Below the pieces are notes generated by a model. That model was given only the letters and a program-made list of their open reading frames with translations. It was not told where the DNA came from and ran no database searches. From NCBI GenBank assembly GCA_023381535.1, contig JAMCSN010000300.1, positions 1-64,000 of the forward strand: a stretch of DNA of 64,000 bases. Direction: 5' to 3'. Numbering within the stretch: position 1 is the stretch's first letter; every line of letters begins with the position of its first letter. Below, piece after piece: positions 24,395-34,342 of this stretch. Source of the DNA: Bacteroidota bacterium. Lineage in GTDB: Bacteria; Bacteroidota; Ignavibacteria; Ignavibacteriales; Melioribacteraceae. A program made the translations under genes and the position numbers.

Positions 24395-25639
24395 ATGTAT
24401 AAACAAATTTTTGTATTTCTTCTATTTGTATCATTAGCGGTTAATGGGCAAACAAAGAAATTAACATTAAGCGAAGCAATAGAAACAGCCATAAAAAACA
24501 ATCCGCAAATATTAACTGTGGAGAGGGAAATACTGGCTGCTGATGGAAGAATTTTGCAGGCGGGACGAATTCCCAATGCAGAATTCTCTATCGAATCGAA
24601 CGAGATTCCAACTAACTTCTCTATCGGCAATCCAGGAGAACTTGATTTCAACTTTTCTCAACCGCTAGAATTTTTCGGAAAGCGAAGTACAAGAATTCAA
24701 AGCGCCGAATATGAAAAGCAAATTTCACAAATAAGTTTAGAACGAATTAAGAAGCTCGTTACTGCTCAAGTGAAAACCGCCTACTATCAAAGTTTGCTTT
24801 CCTTGGAAACGATTAAGTCAATAGAACAAAACATGACTCTGCTTAACGATTTTTTAGTCCAGGTAAAAGATAAATATCAAGCCGGTACCAGCAGTTACCT
24901 TGATGTTATCCGCGCCAAAGTTGAAGCGACACGTCTGAAAAACGAACTGTACGATGTGAATAAACAGTTTCAGCAAAACATCGGGACTTTAAAAATCCTT
25001 TTAGGAATTGAGAACGGAGTAAGTTATGAATTAATCGATTCTTTGAATTATAATTTTATAGACGGTTCGCTCGATTCTGTTCTTGAATTTTTAGTAGGGA
25101 AAAGTAAATTCATCAAAATGAGCAGTCTAAGAATAAAGAGAAATAAATCATTTTTAGCGCTTGCGGAAAAAGGTTCTCTACCGGATTTTAATTTTGGAGC
25201 ATCGTTTCAGAACAGGCAACCGATTCCCGGGAAAGGTTTTGATAATTTTATCGGATTAAAACTTGGGATATCTTTACCGATGTTTTATTCAAGCGGCGTG
25301 AGCGGCGATATTCAAGAATCATCGGCACTGCTTGATATTTCCAATATTCAATACGAAGCGACGCGAAAAATCATAACACAAAAAATTATCAGTTCTTATA
25401 AAAGTCTAAGTTATGCCGAGGAGCAGCTCCGGGTTTTTGATAAATCTCTTTTGCAGGATATTGAAGACGAGCTACACGCCGGTATAAACGCATATCAAAA
25501 CAATCAGATTGATGTTCTCAATTTGTTTGATATCTACAGAACATATCGCTCAACCAAACTTGAATATGCAAGGGCAATTTTTAACTGCTTAATTGCACGA
25601 AACGATTTGGAGATTTCAAATGAATTTGCAAGTGAATAA
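24395..25639 (+). CDS. czcC: TolC-family outer membrane efflux protein (CzcC-type)
   Basis: About 414 residues. Start chosen at ATG 24395 since taggatgact provides the ribosome site; an ATG six bases earlier is possible. Signal peptide, then the two TolC repeats (LTLSEAIETAIKNNPQILTV at about 20 and the C-terminal DVLNLFDIYRTYRSTKLEYA). It forms the outer membrane duct for the adaptor and RND pump encoded next; the 3-prime end lies 46 bases before the adaptor gene. Confidence 0.92.
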   Translation: MYKQIFVFLLFVSLAVNGQTKKLTLSEAIETAIKNNPQILTVEREILAADGRILQAGRIPNAEFSIESNEIPTNFSIGNPGELDFNFSQPLEFFGKRSTRIQSAEYEKQISQISLERIKKLVTAQVKTAYYQSLLSLETIKSIEQNMTLLNDFLVQVKDKYQAGTSSYLDVIRAKVEATRLKNELYDVNKQFQQNIGTLKILLGIENGVSYELIDSLNYNFIDGSLDSVLEFLVGKSKFIKMSSLRIKRNKSFLALAEKGSLPDFNFGASFQNRQPIPGKGFDNFIGLKLGISLPMFYSSGVSGDIQESSALLDISNIQYEATRKIITQKIISSYKSLSYAEEQLRVFDKSLLQDIEDELHAGINAYQNNQIDVLNLFDIYRTYRSTKLEYARAIFNCLIARNDLEISNEFASE

Positions 25640-25685
25640 TTCGTCAATTAAAGAAGGATTTTTAAAAAATGAAAAAGGAATTTAT

Positions 25686-26843
25686 ATGAATAAAACAATA
25701 ATAAAATATTTCTCGTTGATTATAATTTTATTTCTGATCGGATGCAGCGGAAATAATTCCGGCAATGACGAAAGTGCAGAATACCCGGAGAGAACACACA
25801 GCAACGAAAAAATAGAAGTTGCATTAACCAAACATCAGGTTGAACATATAAACATTCAAATAGAAACGCCGGAGGCGAAAGAAGTTGATGTACCGTTAAC
25901 GTTGCGCGGTAAGGTTGCTTTGAATGAAGTAATGACCGCACACATAACTTCGCGCGTAAAAGGAAGAGTTGAAAAAGTATATGCCGTTATCTCCGATAGG
26001 GTTAAAAAGGGTCAACCCATAGTTGATTTATACAGCCAGGATTTTATTGCAATGCAATCGGAATTTGTTCAGGCAGAAGAACGGTTGAAGAGACTACGAG
26101 AAAATGATGTTGATTATCAAACTGCACATTCTATTTACGAATCCGCACGAAAGAAACTAGAAGTTGTGGGATTGACAGAGAGCGAAATAGAGCAGCTCGC
26201 CGATAAACATACACCGTTCGGTGTAATTTCCGTCCGCGCACCGTTTGATGGAACTCTTATAAGCGGCGACCCGTCTCTCCCGAATACCTCCGGTAGAGCC
26301 GAGGCAGGAGTTCGGCTTGGTGAATTTGTTGATGTTGGAAAAGAATTTTTTGTTTTAGCCAACCTTCAAAACATTTGGATTCTTGCGGATGTTTTTGAAA
26401 GCGATTTGCCTTTGCTTAAGGAAGGGATGACCGGCGATATTTCAATCACAACTTTTCCAGATGAAGTTTACAAAGGTAAATTAACGCGCATTTATGATGT
26501 TGTTGAACCGTTATCCCGCACAATAAAGGCGCGGTTCGAAGTCGCCAACTATTACAACAAACTTAAACCGGAAATGTTCGTGAACGTTTTGGTTGCAAGC
26601 AAACTCGGCGGTTCTAATCTTAAAATAAAATCTACTGCTCTAATGAAAGAAAAAGAAAACAGCTATGTTTTTGTTGCCATCAACGATACAACATTTCAGA
26701 AAAGGAACGTTGTAGCCGGAAGAGAGACAAAAGATTTTACGGAGATAAAAAGCGGGATTAATCCCGGCGAAAAAATCGTTACGCGCGGAACGTTTTATTT
26801 GAAGTCCGAACTTGCAAAAGAAACATTTGCAGAGGAGGACTGA
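25686..26843 (+). CDS. czcB: RND efflux periplasmic adaptor lipoprotein (CzcB-type)
   Basis: 385 residues from ATG 25686 (SD aaaaagga). Lipoprotein signal LIILFLIGC, acylated Cys about 19. The hairpin and lipoyl-like halves are visible (AHITSRVKGRVEKVYAVISD; then GVISVRAPFDGTLISGDPSL), followed by a beta-barrel domain and membrane-proximal part ending GEKIVTRGTFYLKSEL. It bridges CzcC and CzcA. The stop overlaps the pump start by one base (TGATG). Confidence 0.92.
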   Translation: MNKTIIKYFSLIIILFLIGCSGNNSGNDESAEYPERTHSNEKIEVALTKHQVEHINIQIETPEAKEVDVPLTLRGKVALNEVMTAHITSRVKGRVEKVYAVISDRVKKGQPIVDLYSQDFIAMQSEFVQAEERLKRLRENDVDYQTAHSIYESARKKLEVVGLTESEIEQLADKHTPFGVISVRAPFDGTLISGDPSLPNTSGRAEAGVRLGEFVDVGKEFFVLANLQNIWILADVFESDLPLLKEGMTGDISITTFPDEVYKGKLTRIYDVVEPLSRTIKARFEVANYYNKLKPEMFVNVLVASKLGGSNLKIKSTALMKEKENSYVFVAINDTTFQKRNVVAGRETKDFTEIKSGINPGEKIVTRGTFYLKSELAKETFAEED

Positions 26844-29800
26844 TGATTAACAAAATAATTTCTTTCGCGATGCGCCAGCGGCTCTTTGTTATTCTTGGCG
26901 TAATAGCATTAATTATAGGCGGAATAACCGCAGCGTTAAAACTTCCTATTGATGCGGTACCAGACATAACAACAAACCAAGTCCAAATTTTTACGGTAGC
27001 GCCGGCATTAGCACCGCAAGAAATTGAACGGCTCGTATCATATCCTATTGAAATTGCAATGCAGAATCTCCCCGATATCGAAGAAGTTCGTTCCGTTTCA
27101 AAATTCGGTCTCTCGGTTGTGACTGTAATTTTCAAAGATAATGTTGAAACATATTTTGGACGGCAAATAGTATTTGAAAAATTACAGGAAGCAAAAGGTG
27201 ATTTGCCGCCGGGGCTTTCGGAACCGGAATTGGGTCCGGTAACAACCGGGCTTGGAGAGATTTACCAATATGAGGTTTTAGGCGAAGGATATTCGCCAAT
27301 GGATTTGCGGACAATTCAGGACTGGATTATAAAACGCCAGCTTGCCGGAACACCGGGACTTGCAGAAGTGAATACTTTCGGCGGAGAATTAAAGCAGTAT
27401 CAATTATTGATTGACCCACAAAAACTTTTGAAATTTAATATCTCAATAAGGGATGTAATTGAGGCGGTTTCCAACAACAACGCAAATGCGCCCGGCGCTT
27501 ACATCGAACACAAACAAGAGCAATATGTTGTTGTGGGCGAAGGCATTGCAAAGTCAATGAGCGATATTGAAAACATAATTATCAAATCAACTGACGGTTC
27601 GCCGGTATTTGTTAGAAATGTTGCCGAAGTAAAAGAAGGCGCTGCAATCCGTCAGGGAGCCGTTACATTAAACGGTAAAGCAGAAATCGTAAGCGGCATT
27701 ACAATGATGTTGAAGGGAGAAAACGCAAGAATCGTAACCGAACGCGTTAAAGAAAGAGTTTCGGAGATTCAGAAAACTCTTCCAACTGGTGTGCGCATCG
27801 TTCCCTTTTATGAAAGAACCGAATTGGTGGACAGAACTATAAAGACGGTAATAAAAAATCTTTCCGAAGGAGGATTGTTTGTAATTTTAATTTTGCTTCT
27901 TCTTTTAATGAATTTACGCGGCGGATTTATTGTTGCCTCTGTCATTCCTCTTTCGATGTTATTTGCTTTGATTATGATGAAGATAAACGGAATCTCCGGC
28001 AACTTGATGTCGCTCGGCGCAATTGATTTCGGAATAATTGTAGACGGCGCGGTTGTGCTGATAGAAAACTCAATCCGTAAACTTCACGAACGCCAGCATT
28101 CAATCTCGCAAGGCGGAGCGGTAGAAAGCGTTAAACAAACCTTGCTCGATTCATTTTATGAAGTGGGAAGACCGATAGTATTCGGCGTTGCAATAATAAT
28201 TATTGTTTATCTGCCAATACTCTCGCTGGAAGGAATTGAAGGAAAAATGTTCAAGCCGATGGCTTACACGGTTGTGTTCGCGTTGTTAGGCGCTTTATTC
28301 TTAACGCTTACATACGTGCCGGTGGTCAGCACTTTCTTTTTTAAGAAAGGAAAAGTTTCCGAAAAAGAAAGCCCGGTTATAAAATTTATTAAACCTATAT
28401 ACCGTAAAACCCTTCTCTTTGCTTTGAATAGAAAAGTGCCGGTAGTCGGTTCTGCAGTTGTTCTATTCGCTTCTTCTGTATTTCTTTTTACACGACTTGG
28501 CGGCGAGTTCATTCCAACACTTGACGAAGGAGATATTTTAATAGAATTGCGAAGACTGCCGAGTATTTCATTAACAGAATCAATTCATACGGCACAAATG
28601 CTTGAAGCGGAATTGAAATCAATTCCCGAAGTTGTAAATGTTGTTAGCAAAACCGGTCGTCCGGAAATTGCAACAGATCCGATGAGCATTTACCAGAGCG
28701 ATGTGTACATTAGAATGACACCGCGCGAGGAATGGAAGACCGCAAAAACAAAAGAAGAAATGATTGAAAAGATGACGGAAGTGATGGCAAGAATTCCGGG
28801 CATTGGCGGCGGTTTTTCGCAGCCGATTGAAATGCGTTTTAATGAATTGATTGCCGGCGTTCGATCCGACGTAGGCGTTAAAATTTTCGGCGAAGACTTA
28901 GATACTCTTGCACGAATAGGAAACGATGTAGCCGAATTGATGAAACAGATTAATGGTGCAAAAGATATTAGAATGCAGCAGGTTGAAGGTCTGCCTCAAT
29001 TAAGAATTGTAATTGACCGTGAAAAAATTTCGCGGCACGGTATAAATGTTTCTGATGCAAATATATTGATTGAAACCGCTCTTGCCGGAACAAATGTTGG
29101 TAAAATATACGAGGGAGAAAAACAATTCGACCTTGTCGTAAAACTTACTAAGCAAGCAAGTAACGACGTTGATGAAATCAAAAGTCTTCTCGTCCCGGTG
29201 TTAAGCGGTTCGATGATACGGCTTGGTGATATTGCCGATTTTGTAATGATTGAAGGTCCGGCTGAAATTTCTCATTCTGCCGGAAGAAGAATGCTTGTTA
29301 CTGAATGCAATGTGCGCGAAAGAGATATTGAAAGCTTTGTAAAAGAACTGCAAGGAAAGATAGATGAAAAAATTAAAATGCCTCCCGGCTATCAAATTAG
29401 ATACGGTGGCGAATTCGAAAACCTTCAGCGCGCAAGCGATAGATTAGCAATGGTTGTGCCCATTGCGCTCGGATTGATATTTCTGTTATTGTTTGCATCG
29501 GTCAATTCCATAAAACAAGCATTCATAATTTTTACGGGAATACTATTTGCAATAGTCGGCGGAGTTGTAGCTTTGTGGCTTAGAGATATGCCGTTCTCAA
29601 TATCCGCCGGGGTAGGATTTATTGCGCTCTTCGGTGTTGCTGTTCTGAACGGAGTTGTTATGCTAACTTATTATAACAAACTTGTTGCAGAAGGAATGAG
29701 CATACGAGAAGCAGTAATTAAAGGATCGGAGATTAGACTGCGCCCGGTTATTACAACGGCTTTGGTTGCAAGTCTTGGTTTTATCCCAATGGCGATTTCA

Positions 29801-29941
29801 ACTTCAGCCGGTGCCGAAGTCCAAAGACCGCTGGCAACAGTTGTAATAGGAGGATTGATTACATCAACACTTCTAACTTTGGTAGTTCTACCAACCGTTT
29901 ATGATTGGTTCATTAAAAAGAAAATAGAGGAAGAATTATAA
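26843..29941 (+). CDS. czcA: HME-RND cation efflux pump (CzcA-type)
   Basis: 1032 residues, the normal size for heavy-metal RND pumps. Membrane helices flank two large periplasmic loops. Helix 4 carries DFGIIVDGAVVLIEN with the acidic residues typical of the HME group. The N-terminal PVDAVPDI-like motif reads PIDAVPDITTNQVQ. The segment TDPMSIYQSDVYIRMTPREE fits Czc/Cnr/Ncc-type (Zn, Co, Ni, Cd) rather than the Met-rich CusA type. Exports divalent metal by proton antiport. Confidence 0.95.
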   Translation: MINKIISFAMRQRLFVILGVIALIIGGITAALKLPIDAVPDITTNQVQIFTVAPALAPQEIERLVSYPIEIAMQNLPDIEEVRSVSKFGLSVVTVIFKDNVETYFGRQIVFEKLQEAKGDLPPGLSEPELGPVTTGLGEIYQYEVLGEGYSPMDLRTIQDWIIKRQLAGTPGLAEVNTFGGELKQYQLLIDPQKLLKFNISIRDVIEAVSNNNANAPGAYIEHKQEQYVVVGEGIAKSMSDIENIIIKSTDGSPVFVRNVAEVKEGAAIRQGAVTLNGKAEIVSGITMMLKGENARIVTERVKERVSEIQKTLPTGVRIVPFYERTELVDRTIKTVIKNLSEGGLFVILILLLLLMNLRGGFIVASVIPLSMLFALIMMKINGISGNLMSLGAIDFGIIVDGAVVLIENSIRKLHERQHSISQGGAVESVKQTLLDSFYEVGRPIVFGVAIIIIVYLPILSLEGIEGKMFKPMAYTVVFALLGALFLTLTYVPVVSTFFFKKGKVSEKESPVIKFIKPIYRKTLLFALNRKVPVVGSAVVLFASSVFLFTRLGGEFIPTLDEGDILIELRRLPSISLTESIHTAQMLEAELKSIPEVVNVVSKTGRPEIATDPMSIYQSDVYIRMTPREEWKTAKTKEEMIEKMTEVMARIPGIGGGFSQPIEMRFNELIAGVRSDVGVKIFGEDLDTLARIGNDVAELMKQINGAKDIRMQQVEGLPQLRIVIDREKISRHGINVSDANILIETALAGTNVGKIYEGEKQFDLVVKLTKQASNDVDEIKSLLVPVLSGSMIRLGDIADFVMIEGPAEISHSAGRRMLVTECNVRERDIESFVKELQGKIDEKIKMPPGYQIRYGGEFENLQRASDRLAMVVPIALGLIFLLLFASVNSIKQAFIIFTGILFAIVGGVVALWLRDMPFSISAGVGFIALFGVAVLNGVVMLTYYNKLVAEGMSIREAVIKGSEIRLRPVITTALVASLGFIPMAISTSAGAEVQRPLATVVIGGLITSTLLTLVVLPTVYDWFIKKKIEEEL

Positions 29942-29959
29942 AACAGAAGAGAGCATAAA

Positions 29960-30301
29960 ATGAAAGAGATCAAAGCAATAATACAGCCGTTTATGTTAAC
30001 CAGAGTAGTAACAGCCCTTCATAAAATTGAAGGGCTTCCGGGAATAACCATTTCCGATATCAAAGGATTTGGAAAAAGCAAAGGGAAAAAGGAAAACGGC
30101 AGCGATGACGAAGGCATTTATGAGTTTGTGCCGAAGAATAAAATAGAAGTTGTAGTTCCGGACGGGCTTATGGAATTAGTTGTAAATACAATTCAGGAAA
30201 ATGCTCATACCGGTAATCCGGGAGATGGAAAAATATTTGTAACTGAAGTTAGAAATGTTGTAAAGATAAGAACGAATGAACAAGGTGAGAATGCAATCTA
30301 A
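29960..30301 (+). CDS. PII-like signalling protein linked to RND pump (PII-NG group)
   Basis: 113 residues with the PII fold: KAIIQPFMLTRVVTALHKIE at the start and GDGKIFVTEVRNVVKIRTNE at the end, but the T-loop and Tyr of GlnB are replaced by GFGKSKGKKENGSDDEGIYE. Such PII-NG proteins are known to sit next to heavy-metal RND operons, and this one follows czcA by 18 bases. It could bind a nucleotide or metal and modulate the pump. Confidence 0.9.
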   Translation: MKEIKAIIQPFMLTRVVTALHKIEGLPGITISDIKGFGKSKGKKENGSDDEGIYEFVPKNKIEVVVPDGLMELVVNTIQENAHTGNPGDGKIFVTEVRNVVKIRTNEQGENAI

Positions 30302-30326
30302 CATTAACAACAATTGGAATGAATAA

Positions 30327-30695
30327 ATGAAAATATTCCCGAAGGGATGGATTCCCACAAAATTAATTTTGCCCGCAATCTTTATCGTGGTGATTGCTGT
30401 AATGTACTTTACATATTTCGCCTCAACGGATGAAATAGGGTCATTCAGTAAATTCAGCCCGGGCAGTGAAATTAACCAGACAATAAATGTGGCTGTTGAC
30501 AAATCTAAAGGATTTGAAAGAGATGCAAACGGAAATATTACTTCTTTTTATGCCAAAGATAAGAATGACGTGGAGGTACAAGTTTCATCCCACGAACCTA
30601 TCCCGGCAGAAATTGCTAATGCAGAAGTAGTGGAACTGCTCGGGCATATGCACGAGAACAGTCTGGTCGCTTCTAAAATTTCTATTATTAAATGA
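30327..30695 (+). CDS. ccmE: CcmE-like haem chaperone
   Basis: 122 residues with one N-terminal membrane anchor (IPTKLILPAIFIVVIAVMYF) and an OB-fold domain. The canonical haem-binding HDENY motif is not present; the C-terminal segment is GHMHENSLVASKISIIK, with His and Glu-Asn in a comparable place. It precedes the ccmF gene by 30 bases, which supports a haem delivery role. A second copy of its last 17 residues is found after ccmF at 33118. Confidence 0.8.
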   Translation: MKIFPKGWIPTKLILPAIFIVVIAVMYFTYFASTDEIGSFSKFSPGSEINQTINVAVDKSKGFERDANGNITSFYAKDKNDVEVQVSSHEPIPAEIANAEVVELLGHMHENSLVASKISIIK

Positions 30696-30725
30696 CAAAA
30701 GTATATAAAACAAGTGGAGACATTT

Positions 30726-33095
30726 ATGTTAGGTAATATTCTTGTAGTCGCTGCGCTGCTATCCGCTTTATATTCACTGTTAATGTATTATAAGGCATAC
30801 AAAGGATTTGAAACGATTGGGAAAGCCCGGCTTGGTTATCATATAACTACTATAATAGTAATTATTGCATCAGCCTTACTGCTTTTTTTGATATTGAATC
30901 ATCAATATCAATATAAATATGTGTTTGAATACAGCAGCAGCAATCTTTCAACCGGTCTGTTAATCTCTTCTTTTTTTGGCGGGCAGGAAGGCAGCTTTTT
31001 GCTGTGGCTTTTATTTACAATGATTATCGGATTGATTGTTATTAACCAAACTTCAAAAGAAAAAAATTTTGAAGCGCAGGTAATGATGCCGTTCCTCGTA
31101 GTGGTTGTGTTCTTGCTTATTATGGTGAACCCTTTACTAAAAAGTCCGTTTAGTTATTTATGGACAGATATAAATTATATTGACCAGAAATTTATTAATC
31201 AGAATATTTTAGGATATTCTTTTATGCAAAACTTTATATTTCAGGATAAGAGCGGTAAATCTTTTGTTAAGATAAGCGAAGAACTAATTAATGTTGTTAA
31301 AGCAAATGGATTATCAATTGATAATCTAATCATTCAGGGTAAGGGACTGAATCCCTTACTACAAAACTTTTGGATGCAGATTCATCCACCGGTATTGTTC
31401 TTAGGATTTGCACTTGCCACAACTCAATTCTCTTTTGCCATAGCCGCATTAATCAAAAATGAATACAGGTTATGGATTAAATTTAATTTAGCGTGGACAA
31501 TAGTTACGGCATTATTTTTAGGGCTCGGAATAATGATTGGCGGTTACTGGGCTTACGGAGTTTTAGGATGGGGCGGTTATTGGGCTTGGGACCCGGTCGA
31601 AAATTCAAGTCTTATACCATGGATATTTTCCGTGGCTTTGCTGCATACGCTTATTGTTCAAAAACAATCCCAAACTGAACACAAGCTGGGAAGTTTGACA
31701 AGGACTAATTTAATATTATCGGTTTTCACTTTTGCCTTGGTTGTTTACAGCACCTTCCTTACCCGCAGCGGAGTTCTTTCCGAAGCTTCAGTTCATTCAT
31801 TTAGCGACCCGGGTTCTTTTGTTTATTCTGTTCTTATTATTTTTCTTATAGGTTTTGTTCTATCTGTATTTGTAGGAATTTATAAAAGAAGAAAAACTTT
31901 AAATAACAACAAAGCTCTTTCTCAGAATATTTTGTCGCGGGAGCTTGGACTTTTTTATGGCTCAATGCTTTTGATTGGTTCTGCCGTTGCAATTCTTTTC
32001 GGCACTTCCGCTCCAATATTCGGCAGCTCTGTTGATTTAAGTTTCTATAACCAGATAAACTTACTCATTGCTGTTTTTATGGTCCCGCTTATCGGATTTA
32101 CATTATACTCATATTGGCGAGACACTCCAGTAAATATATTCATTAAAAGAATGGCAGTATCGGCAGCGGTTTCAATTATAATTACTCTTTTTCTTTTATA
32201 CTTAACCGGTATTTGGGATTTTCTTTACGGTCTGCTTTTATTTGCGGCAGTATTTGCTATAATCACAAACCTTGAACTTATCTTAAAATTAAATAAGAGC
32301 TTTATTTTTATGGGCGGTCATATTGCGCATATTGGTTTCGGAATATTTTTGGTCGGTGCGCTTTTCAGCGGCGTGCTGTCAAAATCCGAAACTTTAGATC
32401 TTCCGAAAAATAATAGTCAACCGGCGTTCAATAAAAAGCTAACATACCTCGGAAACGAACCGGTAGAGAACGGAAAGAAATATGCTTTCACTGTCAAAAT
32501 AGAAGATGGAAATAATACTTTCTTTTCGAAGCCAGTAATGTATATATCGGAATATAACAACAGCTTGATGAGAGAGCCGGATATTTTAATCGGCGCTGCA
32601 AGAGATCTCTATATTTCGCCGTTGTCATTTCATGAAGGGAATGATTCGGGAATAAAAGAAATTGATTTAAAGAAAGGAGTGCCTTACAAGATAGGCAATT
32701 CAGAAATACTCTTTGAAAAATTTGACCTTCCAAAAGATGCGATGGATAAGATGGTGAACAAAGAACCATTCGATATTCGTGCAGCGATGAAAATTACTTC
32801 TAACGGGATTTCTAAAAATTTCAGCATTGTTGTTAATGATTCGTTACAAAACAGTTTTCAAATAGAAGAGGAAGGGTTAACCTTTACCGTTGCACACTTT
32901 GACGTTAAAGGAATGATAGAGTTAAACGTAATGGATTCAAATAATACTAAAAAGGAAGAAGCTAAAGCAGATATACTTTCTATTGAATTCAGGGAAAAAC
33001 CTCTTATAAACCTCGTATGGTCCGGAGTGCTGCTGATGTCAATCGGATTTTTAATAATGTTAATAAGAAGGTTTCGTGAGATAAGAATTGAGTAA
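30726..33095 (+). CDS. ccmF: CcmF/NrfE-type cytochrome c haem lyase
   Basis: About 789 residues from ATG 30726 (SD tggag). Polytopic membrane protein of the haem handling superfamily; the WWD domain reads GYWAYGVLGWGGYWAWDPVE (helix region near residue 275) and conserved His residues flank it (e.g. WMQIHPPVLFLG). It attaches haem to apocytochromes c. Cytochrome c genes exist in this window (35065, 48271). CcmABCD are not here. Confidence 0.93.
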   Translation: MLGNILVVAALLSALYSLLMYYKAYKGFETIGKARLGYHITTIIVIIASALLLFLILNHQYQYKYVFEYSSSNLSTGLLISSFFGGQEGSFLLWLLFTMIIGLIVINQTSKEKNFEAQVMMPFLVVVVFLLIMVNPLLKSPFSYLWTDINYIDQKFINQNILGYSFMQNFIFQDKSGKSFVKISEELINVVKANGLSIDNLIIQGKGLNPLLQNFWMQIHPPVLFLGFALATTQFSFAIAALIKNEYRLWIKFNLAWTIVTALFLGLGIMIGGYWAYGVLGWGGYWAWDPVENSSLIPWIFSVALLHTLIVQKQSQTEHKLGSLTRTNLILSVFTFALVVYSTFLTRSGVLSEASVHSFSDPGSFVYSVLIIFLIGFVLSVFVGIYKRRKTLNNNKALSQNILSRELGLFYGSMLLIGSAVAILFGTSAPIFGSSVDLSFYNQINLLIAVFMVPLIGFTLYSYWRDTPVNIFIKRMAVSAAVSIIITLFLLYLTGIWDFLYGLLLFAAVFAIITNLELILKLNKSFIFMGGHIAHIGFGIFLVGALFSGVLSKSETLDLPKNNSQPAFNKKLTYLGNEPVENGKKYAFTVKIEDGNNTFFSKPVMYISEYNNSLMREPDILIGAARDLYISPLSFHEGNDSGIKEIDLKKGVPYKIGNSEILFEKFDLPKDAMDKMVNKEPFDIRAAMKITSNGISKNFSIVVNDSLQNSFQIEEEGLTFTVAHFDVKGMIELNVMDSNNTKKEEAKADILSIEFREKPLINLVWSGVLLMSIGFLIMLIRRFREIRIE

Positions 33096-33117
33096 AAGAA
33101 GTCTCTTGATATTATGT

Positions 33118-33171
33118 GGGCATATGCACGAGAACAGTCTTACGGCTTCAAAGGTTACTATTATAAAATAA
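33118..33171 (+). pseudogene. CcmE C-terminal fragment
   Basis: Bases 33118-33171 encode GHMHENSLTASKVTIIK and a stop, matching the last 17 residues of the CcmE at 30327-30695 with 14 identities. No start codon or upstream part exists: the frame runs straight out of the end of ccmF. It is a relic of a second ccmE, showing that this locus once had tandem ccmEF copies or underwent a recombination. Confidence 0.85.
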
Positions 33172-33222
33172 AGAACCGTCTGTGAGAGCAAAACAACAAC
33201 CAAATAACATAGGAGAAATAAA

Positions 33223-33756
33223 ATGAACAAAATTAATAACGTAAATATTGAAGGTGTTAAATCATTCGAAACACAAATTAAGAATGAACCTTCATCAGCA
33301 AGAAAAACACAAGGTGTTGAAGGTGAATGGATTTTGGAGGAAGGTAACACTCAGTTCATTTCAAAAATAAAATTTGAAAACGGTGAAACTGAATTTAAAG
33401 TTGACAACCCAACATTTATGGGCGGAAGCGGCTCGCTCCCCGGTCCAATGCACTACTGTTTTTATGGATTAGCATCTTGTTATACAGGAACATTCGCAAC
33501 TATGGCGGCTATGCTCGGCATCAAATTAAAAAAATTAACTACAAAGGTGGAAGCCGATGTTAATTTTTCAAAAGTATTTGGCATTAGCGATGAACCTATT
33601 ATGGAAGAAGTTCGTGTAAAACTTTTTGTGGTAAGCGATGAGCCGGAAGAAAAAATAAAACAAGCGGAAGAACTTGCTTTGCAGCGATGCCCGGTGGTTT
33701 ATACTTTGAGGAATCCGGTAAAACTTGTTCCATCTTTAGAAATCTCAAACGAGTGA
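33223..33756 (+). CDS. OsmC-family protein
   Basis: 177 residues. The OsmC fold is visible, with the two redox cysteines in GLASCYTGTFATMAAM and LQRCPVVYTLRNPVKLVPSL. Members reduce organic or thiol peroxides. A strong SD (aggagaaataaaatg) precedes. It starts a group with a thioredoxin-like lipid-facing protein, ICMT-like enzyme and haem c protein. Confidence 0.93.
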   Translation: MNKINNVNIEGVKSFETQIKNEPSSARKTQGVEGEWILEEGNTQFISKIKFENGETEFKVDNPTFMGGSGSLPGPMHYCFYGLASCYTGTFATMAAMLGIKLKKLTTKVEADVNFSKVFGISDEPIMEEVRVKLFVVSDEPEEKIKQAEELALQRCPVVYTLRNPVKLVPSLEISNE

Positions 33757-33790
33757 TTGATTTGAATAGCAAAATAAAGGAGTTACAAAA

Positions 33791-34342
33791 ATGAAGAAGT
33801 TGATTTTATTTTATCTTATGATTTCTGCTTTTAGTTTTACATTTCCACAAAACGCTGTCGCTCAGAAAAATGATAAAGCAGTAATTCCAAAGGTTGGTGA
33901 TAAAGCTCCGGATTTTTCCGGACAGTATTTCGATGGAAAACAGTTCACTCTTTCTAAAATCGCAAAAAACAAACCCGTCCTTCTCTGGTTCACAAATCTT
34001 TGTTCCGGCTGCCAATCAAAGCTCCCGTTCATAGAGGAGTTGAATAAAAAGTTTCAGAATAAGGAGATGGAAATCTTAGCGGTAAGTCAATTAGGGAATG
34101 ACCGGAAAACAGTTGAAGATGTTATCTACAAGAACAATTTATCTGTTAGATTTTTGTATGATCCTTCCGGCGAAGCAACAACACTATACACCGGGGGATA
34201 CAATCCCGGCACTTGTCCGCTGAAGAATATTTACCTGATAAATAAAGCCGGAGAAATTTCCTTTGCGACACATTATCCGGGAGTATCTGAAAAAGAATTA
34301 ACCAAACAAATAAATAAACTTATGAAAGGTAACCAGCAATGA
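33791..34342 (+). CDS. exported TlpA/ResA-type thioredoxin-like protein
   Basis: 183 residues with a signal peptide or anchor (LILFYLMISAFSFTFPQNAVAQ). The thioredoxin domain holds the active-site LCSGC (about 73-77) and VGDKAPDFSG start, with cis-Pro region GTCPLKNIYLI. It probably reduces envelope disulfides, for example in cytochrome c maturation together with the upstream CcmE/CcmF. The stop overlaps the next start (ATGA). Confidence 0.9.
   Translation: MKKLILFYLMISAFSFTFPQNAVAQKNDKAVIPKVGDKAPDFSGQYFDGKQFTLSKIAKNKPVLLWFTNLCSGCQSKLPFIEELNKKFQNKEMEILAVSQLGNDRKTVEDVIYKNNLSVRFLYDPSGEATTLYTGGYNPGTCPLKNIYLINKAGEISFATHYPGVSEKELTKQINKLMKGNQQ

Noticed and set aside
30338..30350. CCGAAGGGATGG in the ccmE start as another palindromic insertion
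   Set aside because: It matches the cadA site over 12 bases, but the ccmE N-terminus shows no evident extra residues, so insertion cannot be claimed.
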